This document shows, in pieces, positions 1 through 15,296 of a stretch of 64,000 nucleotides of DNA (position 1 is its first letter; every line of letters starts with the position of its first letter). Source of the stretch: Eucalyptus grandis (taxonomy: Eukaryota > Streptophyta > Magnoliopsida > Myrtales > Myrtaceae); the NCBI RefSeq assembly GCF_016545825.1, contig NC_052616.1, positions 53,515,716-53,579,715 on the forward strand. The letters run 5' to 3'. The translations under genes were made by a program, and so were the position numbers. Under the pieces are notes generated by a model. The model was not told where the DNA came from. It saw only the letters and a list, made by a program, of their open reading frames with translations, and did no database searches.

Positions 1-1162
1 TGGAAGTTGCTGATTGCGCCAAGAGTGAAAAAGCGTCGGGTGGTAAAAACACAGCGAAGTGAAGCGTTGTGCGCGCTCTTTTGTCAACTTTGGTTTAATT
101 ACTTGGAGTTCACCTGACTTATCGTTGTTCTGTACGATGTCTTCTACGAAGTTTGGTTATATATATTATTGCTTATATAGTATATAATGGCCTCCTCTTC
201 ATGTGGATTTGAGAGGTCGCATTATTAAACTTGATACATAAGTCTGGTTGGCCCTCAGTATGTTAGTAATGGAGCTCGAGCGCCTTGGAGAGAGCGAATT
301 CACAGCAAGGTAGCATCATACTGAGTAATTCACAACCAAACAGCCTCTGAATCTTAATCAGTAAAAGTATCCCTCTTTACCCTTTTATCAGAACTCAAAT
401 GTCATACCTGTAATGGAATTTATATCACGAACATTTTGCTAGTGCGAAGCCAAATTCCAAGCTTCTCGCAAATACGCAAGCACAAGATTTTGAACCTAGC
501 TTTAATGCCAACATATCCAAGCAAATATCCCACGTGTGATTAGATTTAGCTTTACTTATGGTTTACCACAGAGAGTGAGTTGTCAAGAGACTGCTATCTC
601 AACCGACGTCTTTTTTTTTATTAATTTTTTTTGGTTCCATTTTCTTTTGTTGATAAAGAGAGTGAGTTATTCTTTCGAATTCAAGAAGAATAACAAGAAA
701 TGATGCGATGATGGCGTTGATTGCTTATATGACAAAAGACAGAATGACTAAAAATCCTAATGATGATATTGACTCTACAAATAGAGAGGATAGATTAAAC
801 CGCACAAAGATTGGACATAGTTCAGTGAGAACTCATAGCACAATGAGCACAATGAGATAACCTTATCTAGGGCATAGACTAACTCTTTTTTTTATCTTTT
901 TTTCCGTCTTATGCTAGGAGAACATGGATTCACATAAGGAGCTTTAATTTCCAGCTCAAGAGCCGCAAAAATCAACAAGGAAGGTTGGAGAATGATAAGG
1001 TCCTCGACGTGAAGTCTTCCAAGCCAAGATAGACAACATGACATGATTAAACAGCTTATGGTTAAGAATCGGTTCTTTATTGAGTATCTAGTGTAGACGT
1101 TACCATGTCCAAGCAGTATACTTGGGCAAAGAACCGTGCTTATCTCCTAGGGTAGACTTTTC
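1..1162. other. AT-rich intergenic region, no gene seen
   Basis: This is the 3' flank of CRK-a. I see no open frame with family resemblance, no LTR boundary and no RNA gene. Short T-rich runs occur around 610-640 and 890-905. Confidence 0.6.
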
Positions 1163-4023
<2,861 letters not shown>

Positions 4024-4530
4024 TTCTCAAGTGTACTCCAATTCTGAGTTATCACCTCTCTACAGAATCATTGATTCAAGCCATCAGCAGGATTCCGGAA
4101 GAAAGGACAACCTTAACGCTTCATGGTTTGTTTGGTATTTGAGACTGGCATTTGTAGGCAATGGCACAAACCCTCCCCACAAGGTAGTGGTTAAAGAAAC
4201 AGATTTGCGTTGGGATTAGGCGCACAATCAAGATTTGATACCCTCCCCACAAAGTACGACAAATTCATAAGTAGGCCACTGATGATCTCGGTCCATTGCA
4301 AATCGGGTCAACGCAAGTATTTTACAATGAAGCCTGATAGAAGACCAAGACTTCCGTTCTGGTCTTGAGTGGGAATAGTATGGAAATGCGTCGAAGCATC
4401 CTATTGGTTGAGTAACTTTGACTCTGACCAATGAAATGGGTCTGGTAAAACTAGCGAATCCACCTCGCCGTGACGACCGCCGGTCCATCGACGCGAGCTT
4501 CGCTTGCTGCTGCCGTACTGTGACGCCACC
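4024..4530. other. Upstream region of CRK-a
   Basis: Non-coding sequence upstream of the CRK-a start. A short phrase containing ACCCTCCCCACAA occurs twice (about 4169 and 4239). No convincing TATA box or other regulatory site could be fixed. Confidence 0.4.
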
Positions 4531-4900
4531 CCGTTGAGTGGCCCGCCGCTGTACCCCAACGCCGTTGAGCTGCTCATCGCCGTCGTCGTCGCCGTCGTCA
4601 TCGCCGTCGCCGTCGCCGTCCGTCCGCCCAGCGACGCCTCAGCCGCGAGCAAGGAGAGGGACGTCCATCGGGTCGCGGCTGGGTAAGGTTTTGGCCAAAA
4701 ACCGGGTCGGGCGTGGATCTCAACCGGGTAAGGCTCCGGTCATTTTGGGTCAAATGCAGGTGGGCTTTGCAAAATTCGTGGGCCAACTTTGTGGGTTGAG
4801 GAAACCGGATTTGGGCCCGTGCGGCAGGCCTGTCTGGGTAGTTGGTAGGCGACCCGGGTCGAGCCCATCCCAGGAATCCGACCCGGGTCGTTCATAGTAT
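4531..4900. repeat. GC-rich patch with GTC/GCC trinucleotide repeat and CGACCCGGGTCG palindromes
   Basis: An island of GC-rich DNA in AT-rich surroundings. About 4560-4625 is an imperfect GTC/GCC trinucleotide array. The palindrome CGACCCGGGTCG occurs near 4850 and again near 4880. Open frames here are low-complexity (Pro/Ser or Val/Ala runs) on both strands and look like by-products of the repeat. It could be a degraded transposon end or a former first-exon/CpG region; nothing decides between them. Confidence 0.5.
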
Positions 4901-6149
4901 TATATTATTTTAATAAAAAATATTTTAATAATAAAAAATAATTTATTTTACAAAAAATCAAAAATATCTCATATTTTCCCAAAAAGCAAAAAAAAAAAAA
5001 AATCAGAAAAGAGCCAAAAGTGATCTATCTTTTCAGAAAAAGATCAAAAATCCAAAGAAAAAAAAAAAAAAAAAAAAACTGTCCAAAAATTGTTTTTCCT
5101 CCATAAATGCATGGAAAACTCTTAAAGATCCAAAAAAAAAACTTCAGGATTTGAACAAAATTAGGAACTGAAAATGCATTAATGATTAGCTAGTATAATC
5201 AAGTTCTTGAACCTGATTGTGCAGAAGCGAGTATTTTTCTCGATACTTAGCTTGGGTTTCTAATCGACTCACCCCAAATTGATTTGTGGCGACTTCTTAA
5301 CTTATAAATAAAAAATATCAAAACTATTAAGTCGTGAATTGGTAGGTTTGGAAAAGTCCAGGCTATATCTAATAGATCTAGTCAAATCATTAGCATCCCT
5401 AGGCGCCCCTCCCAGATCGAATGCCGAAAAAGAGGTTGGAAATCAATACAAGACCTGTCTTCTTCTCTTTAGTCTACTAATATACGGTTCTGTCAAGGAA
5501 AAACTGTTTTAGTTGAGGGATTTTTCAATGGCAACTCAATCCAAGGAACAAGTTGAGCTAATTGGTGAAAGTGATGATTCAAACTTGGCAATCCGGACCT
5601 AGTGATTTGCGAATCAAGATGTCTCGTATTTGACTCTAGTTTGGCATAACCTCTTGATGCCATGTCGAGAATCTTGTAAGTTGGGACTATTGATGACAGG
5701 GCTATCGGTGATCTTGCTCGTCTACCTTTGTCTTACGATTAGTCATATCAAGAAGAGAAAGGCCCAAAAAAGATAAAAGAGGAGGATTCAATTGCCAATT
5801 GACCATTAGTAAGGGAACAAATTTTTCCCTCCTGAACTTGGAATGAACTGGAGTTCTATTAGAGAAAAGCCCAATTGCACGGACGCTGCTTCAGTTCAAG
5901 AAAATGTATGGAGCCTCTGATTTACAAAATTTTCATTGAGTCACCTATGGTTACATGGGTCCCCACAATTTATGCAATTTCTTTTCGTCACCAAATTGAC
6001 ATTCTCCATGTGCAATTGTCTCGATTGGTTATACAATGATTTTCATGAGCATAGTAATATTTCCAAAACATGACAAGTTCCTCTATTCAGTGCAGAATCT
6101 TACTACCGTGGGCAAATGAAACCTTACTTAACTTAATATACATGCTTGT
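4901..6149. other. AT-rich spacer; 3' flank of CRK-b, duplicated elsewhere in the window
   Basis: A-rich runs lie at about 4990-5080, including one of about 22 A. From about 5443 the sequence (CAAGACCTGTCTTCTTCTC...) is closely repeated at 26677-27097. The match resumes after the big insertion at 36732, leading into CRK-f. It is therefore the 3' flank of the type-A CRK gene. No gene seen. Confidence 0.6.
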
Positions 6150-6218
6150 TCACCTAGGCAAGATACTAGAAACAGTCATCTGATTGACAGAAAGATTAGT
6201 TGCCGGTGATTGATTGAG
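6150..6218 (-). other. Fossil C-terminal tail of CRK-b beyond a premature stop
   Basis: Read in the CRK-b frame past its TAA (6221-6219), this stretch still matches the last 20-odd residues of CRK-f. It keeps an NLS.N...TVSSI.PR ending and its own TGA at 6152-6150. CRK-b therefore lost its C-terminus by a point nonsense change, not by a different gene end. Confidence 0.8.
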
Positions 6219-9200
6219 TTATTGAACTAATCTACCAACTGAAAATGCCGGCTTTTTTGGTTCCGGAGGAGTTCCTTTTTGACCTCCCAAAAGTGTCACT
6301 ATTTCCGACATTGTTGGTCTATCTCCAGGATCTTCCTGTATACACAAGAGCCCAATGTGAATGCACCTGACTATTTCAGCTGTTGAGCCTGATTTTGCTA
6401 GAGAAGGATCCACGAGTTCCGAGTCTCTTCCTTGAGTCCATAGTTTCCACGCCTGCAAGATAAAATTGATTTTGGTGCAAAATGAATGATTGGCAGACAC
6501 TTGAGTATTTTCAGCTCAAAACATGATCAAAAGGAAAGATTTTGATTCCCTGAAATGTTGAACATACATATGCAAGAAGTGTCTGAGCATGTTCTGTAAG
6601 ATAAAATCCGCTACTTCGTTTTCCGCTGATGATCTCAAGCAAAATGACACCAAAGCTGAACACATCTGATTTTACAGAGAATAGTCCCCCCATTGCATAC
6701 TCTGGGGCCATATAACCACTGTCACAAGTATCAAAGTTGGCATTAGTCTTTTCTATTGAGTACCTTCTTAATGAAGAACCAAGTAGAGTGTTTTCCTTGG
6801 AAAGAACAAGAAACTCCTAGATTTTCTAGCTGAACAAAATCAGAAGAAGCAGATTCACTATGTTCCCATGACTCTTCTTGTATTAGCTGAACTTTCGTTT
6901 TCGCAAAATATTCTGGCCATCCTGAAATCCGATATCTTGGCAACCATTTCATGATCCAGCAGAACATTGCTAGGCTTAAGATCCCTATGAATAATCCTAA
7001 GTCTTGAGTCCTCATGCAGGTAAACTAGTCCTCTAGCAATTCCATCAATAATAGAAACGTATGTGCACCAATCAAGCGGTGCACGTTTGTCCGAATCTGG
7101 AGATAAGGGCATCATGTAAAAAAGGTTAATAATGAGGACAATTTACAACGTGCGCAAGTTCTAAGTAAATGAGTTCTAAGTTGGAGGACAAGAATTTACC
7201 GAAGATGTAGATATCGAGGCTTTTGTTAGGCATGAACTCGTATACAAGCAGCTTCTCATCTCCCTCTATGCTGCATCCTAGAAGCTTCACTAGATTTCTG
7301 TGCTGGAGCTTTGCAATCAAGATGACCTCATTCTTGAACTCCTCGAGACCTTGCCAAGACTTCCTTGACAACCTTTTAACTGCCACTTCTTTTCCATCAG
7401 AAAGCAAACCCTGAAAGCAAATTCGGTTAAGCCCTCCACTTACTGGACTTCAACCACCAACAATCGCAAACTGACAGCAAAAGATAAATTACCTTGTAGA
7501 CAGTACCAAACCCCCCTTGCCCGAGCTTCTTTGAACTCGAGAAGTCATCTGTAGCGGCCTTTATTGTGGCTAGATCCATGAAAGGAAGTTCCTCCGAGCT
7601 AACTAGGTTGCCTTCTTCAGTAATTTCCACACTGACTGGATTTACTAAATCATGGAGGACAGCATGCGGGCTTCTTTCCAGGTCTAAAGGTACCCAAGTT
7701 TGGATTAGCTCTCCTATAGATATAAATTAAGTGTGACATTTTCTCATATATACCTTGTTTTGCTTTTCTCCGGTTGAAGTAGACAGCGCAAGATCCAGCA
7801 AGAACAGCTAATAGCAGTCCCAGGATACCAACAACTAAGACAATCCTTTCTTTCTTCCATTTATCCCCTGTTCCTTTTATGAGTCAAATAAACATCTTGA
7901 TTAATGGAATATTCTGGAATATCAATAGGCTATGAAGAGAGATGTAATGTCTACACTAATGGTGAACTCCATCCCATAATAATAAAGAGGCTTGTTAGAA
8001 ATGTTCAGCTTGAGCTGATTACCTCAGTAATTTTTCTGCATATTTTGGCTATTTCCATAATCAAGGATATGTAAGGTAAATCTCTTTAGATTCTCTATGT
8101 TACAAGTTTCGCTATAGGCTATCCCTGACTGAATAAAAGCGATGTAGGCAGCTAACAGTATTTCTGAGAAAACAGGGCCAAACTAGAAAATGAATTTGCT
8201 AAAAGTTGAATTCTTCATTGGAGGTGAATGAAATAATGGTATACACAAATTTCTAAGATCTTGACCCTTGTAGATATTTCCTCTGTCACTTTGAAAGAGA
8301 ACTTTAACAATAAAAGTCTAAGAACACCCATTATGCAGATTAACTTTCTCCACAATTTTCTATTTTGTTCGGACCACAGCTTAAATTGTATAAGCATAGA
8401 AGTTAAGTTAATGGCAGGAACTATAGCTTTATTCTCCTACTAACCGTAACTTCAAATAGATTGCATGTTCTTACCTGTGGAAGCAGGGTAAGATAACACA
8501 GAGGTTATTGAGCCATTGAAAAAGCGGTATGGCTCATACCTCGCATTGCAATTTCTGCTAACAACTGTTCCACCTTCCCGCAAATAGCAGCATGCTTTTA
8601 GATCCCCCAAGGCAGAGTCCATGCAATTGTAACAGTCATTGCTTGACATATCCCTAGTACACTGCACTAGCCCATATATTGTCTGGCTCAAAGAATAATT
8701 TATTTGCCCCGTTGCGAACATTTGAGTCGAGTTAACATACGCAGCCTCAGTGGATATGTTCTTCATTAGATACATCAAGTAGGTGTAGTAATCAGCTGGG
8801 TCTGATGCAAGTTTGTCCTGACTATTTGAATCTGGGTATTTACCAGTATAAACCATGTTTGAAAAGAAATCTTGGAAGGAATATCGCACTTGGCATAATT
8901 CATACCAAATTAGTGCATCTTCAGCAGTGCACAGCTTCATGATCTCTTGGCTTGCATTGCTGACACAACTCTCACATGCTGTGGAACTGGCATCTCCTCG
9001 GCAAAGAGCTTGTCCATAAATTCGGTCAAGACCTTCTCCAATAGTGGTGTTGTAGAATCCTTTTTTTGCAGTGTTGTACGACAGTGAATCAAGAAGGAGC
9101 TTCAGGTTTGATCCAAACGTGCTGTTCGTCGAGTAATTTCCATACTCATACTGACAAGAATTTGTAAGATAATCTGCTTCGACACTCATGTGAAAGCCAA

Positions 9201-9255
9201 GTGTTGACAGTAATATGAACGTGAACAGCAAATAAAAATGTGGACCTCTTTCCAT
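6219..9255 (-). CDS. CRK-b: type-A cysteine-rich receptor-like kinase with DFR in place of DFG and a shortened C-terminus
   Basis: Seven exons: 9255-8475, 7867-7754, 7683-7493, 7410-7200, 7096-6859, 6718-6568 and 6452-6219, giving 639 aa. The start at MERGPHF is chosen over upstream in-frame Met codons because it opens directly onto a signal peptide. Two DUF26 modules are present ([13 protein letters not shown] and [13 protein letters not shown]). Exon 2 encodes a membrane span rich in Val/Ile/Leu. The kinase has [23 protein letters not shown] and MAPEYAMGG. The magnesium-binding DFG motif reads DFR (GGG to AGG, 6930-6920 region), while CRK-f has DFG at the same place. The C-terminus stops about 20 residues early. 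Exons and introns are very similar to CRK-f, so duplication is recent. The protein may be a kinase-impaired receptor or a young pseudogene. Confidence 0.85.
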
Positions 9256-10984
9256 TTTCTCCTTCTGGCACATCAAATCTTCACATTCACCCAGATAACT
9301 CATTGTGTAAAGCACCAAATTCATGACGAACAAACACAAGTTTCTGGAAAGTAATTTAAACATTTATCACAGATATTAGCATTGCGTAAAGACTAGAGAT
9401 ATCGTAATGAACCTGGAAAGTCTCAGGAAAATGTTAGACAGTCATATATGCTGTCTGCTGATGGAGACTGGCAAGAACTTATGCTGCCACCAAACTTCAG
9501 AGAACCTGAAAGGTAGAGCCTTTTCATGGAAAATGAGATGCTACTTGTCCCCAAGAAATTTAAAATCCACATGAGACCAGTTCATTCTTGATGATGACAA
9601 AGGAAGAAGAAGTGAGATTGTTGATATAAGGACCTACTGCCTGAAATAACACAGATTTTTCCGTTAGGCATTCTATCAAGCCGTTGAATCATTCGGGGGG
9701 TTTTACTGGGGGAAGAAGTGGTTTTTTGTTATAAATTTTGACTTCTTCTTTGATCATTCCAAGGGCCATGCACATTAGCCAATGCAAGAAAAGTAAACTT
9801 CTTGTTTGACCTTGGATTCTTGAGCAAACAATGGGTTTCTTAAGAAACACGGAATTTCTTGCCAAATTTTGTTGTTTGACCAAATCATCCGAAAGTCAAC
9901 AAGACTAGAAACATTTTTGAACACTAAATTGAAGAGATATAAGATTGTTTATTCCAATGGTTACAGTGGGTGCCTGTGACAACAAGTCACCAAATAAGAT
10001 TGTATTTAGTATCCCTTTCTACTTCATTAAGAAAATCATATTCAAGAAATAATATAATCCAACTTCCCTGTTCCCTTTTATTAAAACTATAGATAAATAA
10101 TAAATTACAGATTTAATTAGTTTTTTTTTTTTTTCGGAGAAAGCTGTTAAATGGCATTATTCTGCACTTAAGCAGTAATATTCTCTGTACCTTAATTAAT
10201 GAGTCTAAGTCAGTGGATGGACCATCAGTATCTATTCAAATTTTGTTTACATCACTGGTGAACTCATTGTACGTGGAATTCATTGTCTCTTGACTTTGAC
10301 AACATTTTAATGCTTTTATGTCAGTTTCATTTACTCTGTCAAACCCTTTTGCACACGGTTGCAGATCTAGACAGTTTGAGATATTAAAAAAGTGAATTGG
10401 AAAGTTGTCTACCTGCAGTTCTTCCATTAGAATTTACTTGGGAAATAACAAACGTACAAATGTGCTTTCTCTTTAAAAAATTTTATTTGCGAACTGTAAT
10501 TTTACTGAAAATTATAGTACTTGGCTTTTTCTTAGATCTATTACATTGCTTGTTCAAAGAAGCAATAGAAGAATTATATTGCCAAAGTTATGTCAGTCAC
10601 CGGAATTTTTTTGTAAAACCTTGGAATTATGGAAGAGTCAAATCCTATACGGAGCTCTGAACTAGTGGTCATAGACCAGAAAGACTCATTTAATTATGTT
10701 CCTTTTGTTGCACGGCGAAGCGAGTGCATTTGATCAGCTCAATTCCGATATGTTCAAACTGCAGAAGCTGATTATAATTTACAACAAAATGCATTTGTCA
10801 TCAGTACAATTTGACAATTGCGCAAACCCACACGGCATACAAATTTCACTCAGAAAAATATATACGGAGACTTTTTGCCGTACTAAATGATCACTTGTCA
10901 TCTTATATGAACAGACGATCGTCAAAAGTTCTTAATGCGCGAGTGACTAATTAAAATTCATAAACTCGCAAAGTCCCAGTATCA
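9256..10984. repeat. Cluster spacer, copy 1 (upstream of type-A gene, downstream of type-B gene)
   Basis: Non-coding spacer between the 5' end of CRK-b and the 3' end of CRK-c. The same sequence, with small indels, is found at 22006-23790 and 40122-41815. It presumably contains the type-A promoter and the type-B 3' region. Short plus-strand frames such as 10696-10890 recur in the copies but change mostly at amino-acid-altering positions, so I do not call them genes. A T-run lies near 10123. Confidence 0.75.
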
Positions 10985-12250
10985 ATATTCAAAATAGTTA
11001 CGCCATTGACAGAACAGGAATTATCCGTGACTTGTCGCCGATATTGGGCGAATCTTTCCACTGAGAAAGCTGGTCGTCAAGGATTTGCAAGAAGTTCTTC
11101 TCTCGTTTTTCATCATAACAACCTCGGATGACATTGTAGGCCTGTCGTACCATCTTCTTGAACACGTAACAGTCTGATTTGCATGCATCGCCTAAATTCT
11201 TCTGCACAGCACGAGTCAATTATCAATGGATCCAGCAGCTCCAATTCTCTTTCATCCTGCCACAGATGCCACGCCTGCAAAATTCAAGATATAATCAGTA
11301 TCCTCACTCTCCTAGTCATTAAGACAAATGCTAATTATAATGTGTCAAAGTTCATACATATGCAGCGAGGGTCAGTGCTTGTCTCGATAAATGAAAGCTA
11401 GCGTTTCTTTCTCCTGTTATTATCTCAAGCACAAGAATTCCGAAGTTGAAAGCATCGGACTTAGTCGAATATAATCCCTCTATAGCATATTCTGGGGCCA
11501 TGTATCCACTGTTCCAGATAATCAGAAAAGAAATGCGAGATAAATTGAGACATTCAACGAGCATTGTCAACTGAAGTGGCCTATAGGGCTATAACATCGT
11601 TTCAATGGCAAATTTGTCTTTAAATTTGCATCTACAGAGTAAATATTCATATCATCAACCAGTAGATTAAGGAAATAAACACAAAAAACCCAAAACACTG
11701 GACTCACTATGTTCCAACTATGGTTGCAGTGTTGGCTCCCCCGTCATTTCCAAAAAAAATTCGAGCCATTCCAAAGTCCGAGATGTTTGGGTTCATTTCA
11801 GAGTACAATAATATATTGCTTGCCTTCAGGTCTCTGTAAATTATTCTTAGGCGGGAATCCTCATGTAGGTAAAGAACCCCACGTGCTATTTCATTTATGA
11901 TGTCGATGCCTTTTCTCCAGTCAAGTTTGCCCGTCTCTCTCGATCTGGCAGTAAAAACAAGAACGAACGTTTTAGAAAGATAAGTTAGATATTGATGGCC
12001 CAAAATTTCGTGCTGTTTCATTCAACAAACCGAAAAGGATGACATCCAGGCTGCCATTGGACATGTATTCATAGACGAGAATCTTCTTTTCATTATCGGC
12101 ACAAAATCCCAAAAGCTTAACGACATTTTTATGTTGAAGCTCCATTATGAGCAAGACTTCATTTGTAAATTCCTCGGTACCCTGCTCGGTGCTTGAGAGC
12201 CTCTTGATAGCTATCACTCTTCTCCTAAATATTATAAGATGACTCAAACA
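10985..12250 (-). pseudogene. CRK-c: 5'-truncated type-B CRK kinase pseudogene
   Basis: Only kinase exons 4-7 remain: about 12230-12030 ([11 protein letters not shown]...[12 protein letters not shown]), 11945-11707, 11508-11355 and 11275-10985. The ectodomain, membrane span and glycine-rich loop exons are absent. The catalytic HRD reads YRD ([10 protein letters not shown]). DFGMAR and MAPEYAIEG persist. Exon 7 shifts frame after RLLRVQED, where CRK-g reads RLLRVQEDAYHRPTMS. A roughly 30-base deletion removed the terminal stop that CRK-g and CRK-e retain. Its 5' side ends in an inverted piece of the type-B upstream region. Not expected to make a functional receptor. Confidence 0.85.
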
Positions 12251-12356
12251 CAATCTCCTGGAAATAACCCTTTAATTACAACGTCAGAGACTAAGATGGG
12301 ACCATGAATTGTGCATCTTAGCTTTTCTGGATGCACAATTCATGGTCCCATCTTAG
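12251..12356. repeat. Inverted promoter fragment forming a perfect hairpin
   Basis: 12251-12317 is a reverse-complement copy of the upstream region of the type-B gene (compare about 50746-50812). It is followed after 12 bases by the same sequence in normal orientation from 12330. The two arms (12291-12317 and 12330-12356) are 27 bases and perfectly complementary. Confidence 0.85.
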
Positions 12357-12691
12357 TTTCTGGAGAGAATGACCTGTGGATTAATAAATAGTTAGGAGAA
12401 GAACCATGTAAAGGTTTTTCAAAGCCTAAAAATATAATATTTCATTCAATCTGCGCTGCGTTTTAATTGTTATGTGTGATGTAATTAAGAAACGGAAAAT
12501 GTTTTCACTTGGCAGTGGACAGATTAGGTATGCCACCAACGTTAGGTGTTGAATAGTTTTGCAGAAGGAAGTTATGTTTTGTATGGAGGTGTTGCAAATG
12601 AATGCTTTAATTCATTATTGAAGCGATGTATGCATCATATAAATGTTGTGTTTGTTTTAAATGCTTAAGCACTGCATCTTGGCATACACAT
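12357..12691. repeat. Duplicated upstream flank of type-B gene
   Basis: 12330-12487 matches 50746-50985, upstream of CRK-g. From about 12488 to 12685 it matches 53719-53948 instead. The roughly 2.7 kb lying between these in the CRK-g copy is absent here. No gene. Confidence 0.7.
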
Positions 12692-15296
12692 TGTCACGCC
12701 CTGAACCTCGAGCGCATGCATATCCCTTGGTGGTCGATCAAGTTGCGACGTTCCCAAGATGCGTCGCCGACCCATTTATTTTATTGCACATGCGGAAGCG
12801 AATTAAACAATCTCCAGACAATAAACGTGTGATAGAAAAATAGGACAGTCAATTCACAAAACATATTTTATAAACAAACCGAGTTATATACATAAGTCGA
12901 AACCCAAAACAAGCTACTAGACTAACCCTACCTCGGACCCTACCTACTCGGGATCCGAGTCTACTATGACACCATCAAGGATATCGATGTCAAAAGGGTC
13001 AGCCACCTCTACTGTAGGCTCCTCAGCCTCAAGCACCTGGTTCTCCTCGATATTAGCTATAATATCGACATCCACGACAAGGTCGAGTTCCTCCACATAC
13101 CCATCATTGACGGCAAGTCCATCAAAGCCATCCAAGGGACCCTCCCGAACTCCGTCAGGCCCGTGATAAAACCATGCTTTGAATCAATGAGGTACCAACT
13201 AAGGTAGGCCCTCATCAACCCAAATGGTGGTAACTACGAGCTTGCGGGTCCAGGTAGACCCGTGGATAGGGAAGATGGTATGCTCGGTCTCTGCCTCTCG
13301 CGGCCACCCAAAACATACGGGTCGGACATCTATCTAAGGACCTGAAAATGTTGAACTTTGACAAGGTGTCACAATGTCTCAGTGAGTCTACACCTTAAAC
13401 CTCAATTAGGATGAAAATTCACCTAGAGGCAGCCTAAATACACATCATATAAGACTTACCTCGCCTCAGCGCCTCCCTACACATTAGTACAGTTCATATA
13501 ACATATATATACACAACAAGCGTAAATGATAATTGGAACACTTCAATTTCTTCTATCAACCAATCACAGGGGTCCTGATTATAAGGCCAAATTGTTATGA
13601 CACGTCTCATTCTGTGCCACACAATTTTGTCTCATAATCTGGCGCGGATATTCCAATCATTCACATGTGTTCCAATTATTATGACCCATCGGCCATGTCC
13701 AACTCAACAGTTGGTAGTCATCCGACATAACCAAGCGTAATCTCATCCCATCGAGCACATCAACGTCTACATCTAGACGGCATTCCCAAAGGAGCATTGG
13801 TTCGGCCTTTACCGCAATACGACATCCATTGTCAGGGGCTTCTGAACTTAATTAAGCATCGTCCCGCATAGATGCGTCAGAACGGGTTCACTACCCCGCA
13901 TAAACGCGTCAGGGTATTAGGTGATCACATGCACATTCGTACTCAGCCAAGGACATTGTGCTTTGCACTCAAATGCTTCAATTTCAAATAATGTACTTGG
14001 CATATTTTCTTCATATTAAAAATACTTGGTAAAATAATTGTGCGTGGACACATGATAAGATTAAACCATAAAACATGATATCCTCTCTTTTAAAAATCTC
14101 ATGATTTTATATAGTACCTTAAACCTTTTGGCATTAAAACTCGATACCCAGTATTTTTCTAATTAAATACCAAAAATTCATATTTTTGAAATAATAATTC
14201 AAAAATTATCACTCGGCATCCAATTGCATAAATTTGCAATCAATTTAACCAACCAACATAATCATGATGATTAGCACGAAATTCTAACAACCGGCTATCC
14301 CAAGTATAATTTACACTAATTAATAAATAATTAAATAAATTACAAAATATTTAAATTAAAAAACTTAATTAAATTAAATAACCTAACCAAACTAATCTAA
14401 TTGAAATAACTAATTAATCTAACCAACCTAACTAATTAATCTAATATACTAACTAAATATTCTAACTAATCAACCTAACTATTTTAACTACCTAGTTCAC
14501 TCAACTAAATTACTAACTAATAGTCACTCTAACTAAATCAACTACTCAACCAAGCTTAAGCCTAAACTAATCCTCTGTAAGTGCAATTAACCCCTAATTA
14601 GAGCTTAGGAGGTTAACTCACCGGTTTAGCGAGAAAATCGGTTCACGGCGACGGCGGCCAAAACCCGAGCCTACGGCGACACCAAGTGAGGTCGAGAAAG
14701 GGCCAGAAAAGGCCTAACACCGCTAGCCCAAGGGCTCAAATCTAGTTCTGCCTTGGAGTTGGTCGAGGGGGCCGAGGGACTGGAGCGAGCTGGGCTCGAG
14801 TTGGCTGGTCTCGGCAGCGAGTGAGTGGAGACAAAGATCTTTGGACAAGTTGGACAGTTGAGTAACAGTGGCGGTGGCTGCGACCGAGGCGGCAAAAAGG
14901 CGTAGCGTTAGTGGATGGTGCACAAGTGGCGTGAGGCGGTCAAGTGGGCTAGAGTCGTGGATGGGGATGGGCTCGAGGGCTGCTTGGCTCGTGGCTTCGA
15001 GTTGGCTCCAACACGGAGAAGGGGGCGACGAGAGGGTGGCAGCTTCGATTCAGGGGGCGCAGCAACACCGATGGGGGAATGAGGAAGATGAAGTGAAGAG
15101 GAAGAAGAAGAATAAGCTACTACTGAAAAGGAGGGAGGGGGAATAAAAGGGGGACAAGAAACCTTAGAAGTCCACCCTAAATATCTAAACACTTGAGTAC
15201 AAGCCCCCAAAGTCTTCAGCCATCTTCAGCAGCCATTTTCTCTCCCAAAACTACCTAAGCAAGCCAAATTGAAGTCCAAATGTTGCAGATCGGCAG
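12692..15296 (-). mobile_element. Long gypsy-type LTR, minus orientation (solo or truncated)
   Basis: It begins TGTCACGCCCTGA at 12692. This is the inverse of the GGGCGTGACA end of the neighbouring plus LTR (18675), and about 200 bases inside the two ends align clearly in opposite orientation. The other end reads AGTGTGACA near 15303, overlapping the first bases of the plus LTR, so the exact boundary is uncertain. No internal gag-pol or primer site belongs to this copy. It contains a decayed small ORF (12944-13329), a very AT-rich stretch (about 14280-14530) and a GC-rich, purine-rich part (about 14640-15150). Assignment to the long-LTR Tekay/Del-like chromoviruses is inference. Confidence 0.7.
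12944..13329 (-). pseudogene. Decayed LTR-embedded ORF (minus copy)
   Basis: An ATG at 13329-13327 lies just after an ACATTTTCAG motif. After a frame change the reading frame to the TAG at 12946-12944 contains WTRKLVVTTIWVDEGLP, FKAWFYHGPDG and REGPL, then a strongly acidic tail. Two internal stops lie between LVVTT and FKAWF. The plus LTR has the matching pattern at 18052-18393. No known family is recognised. It could be a lost accessory protein of the retrotransposon. Confidence 0.6.

Noticed and set aside
4504..4897. Plus and minus frames over the GC-rich patch
   Set aside because: Low-complexity Ser-Pro or Val-Ala runs from a trinucleotide repeat; open on both strands, no family.
10696..10890. 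64-codon plus-strand frame conserved at 41516-41710 and partly at 23485-23683
   Set aside because: It lies in the cluster spacer. Differences between copies are mostly amino-acid-changing, with hardly any silent ones, and one copy differs in frame start. Shared descent of the spacer explains it.
14671..15210. Several frames on both strands of up to 100 codons
   Set aside because: They lie in the GC/purine-rich part of a gypsy-type LTR, overlap each other on both strands and show no family.
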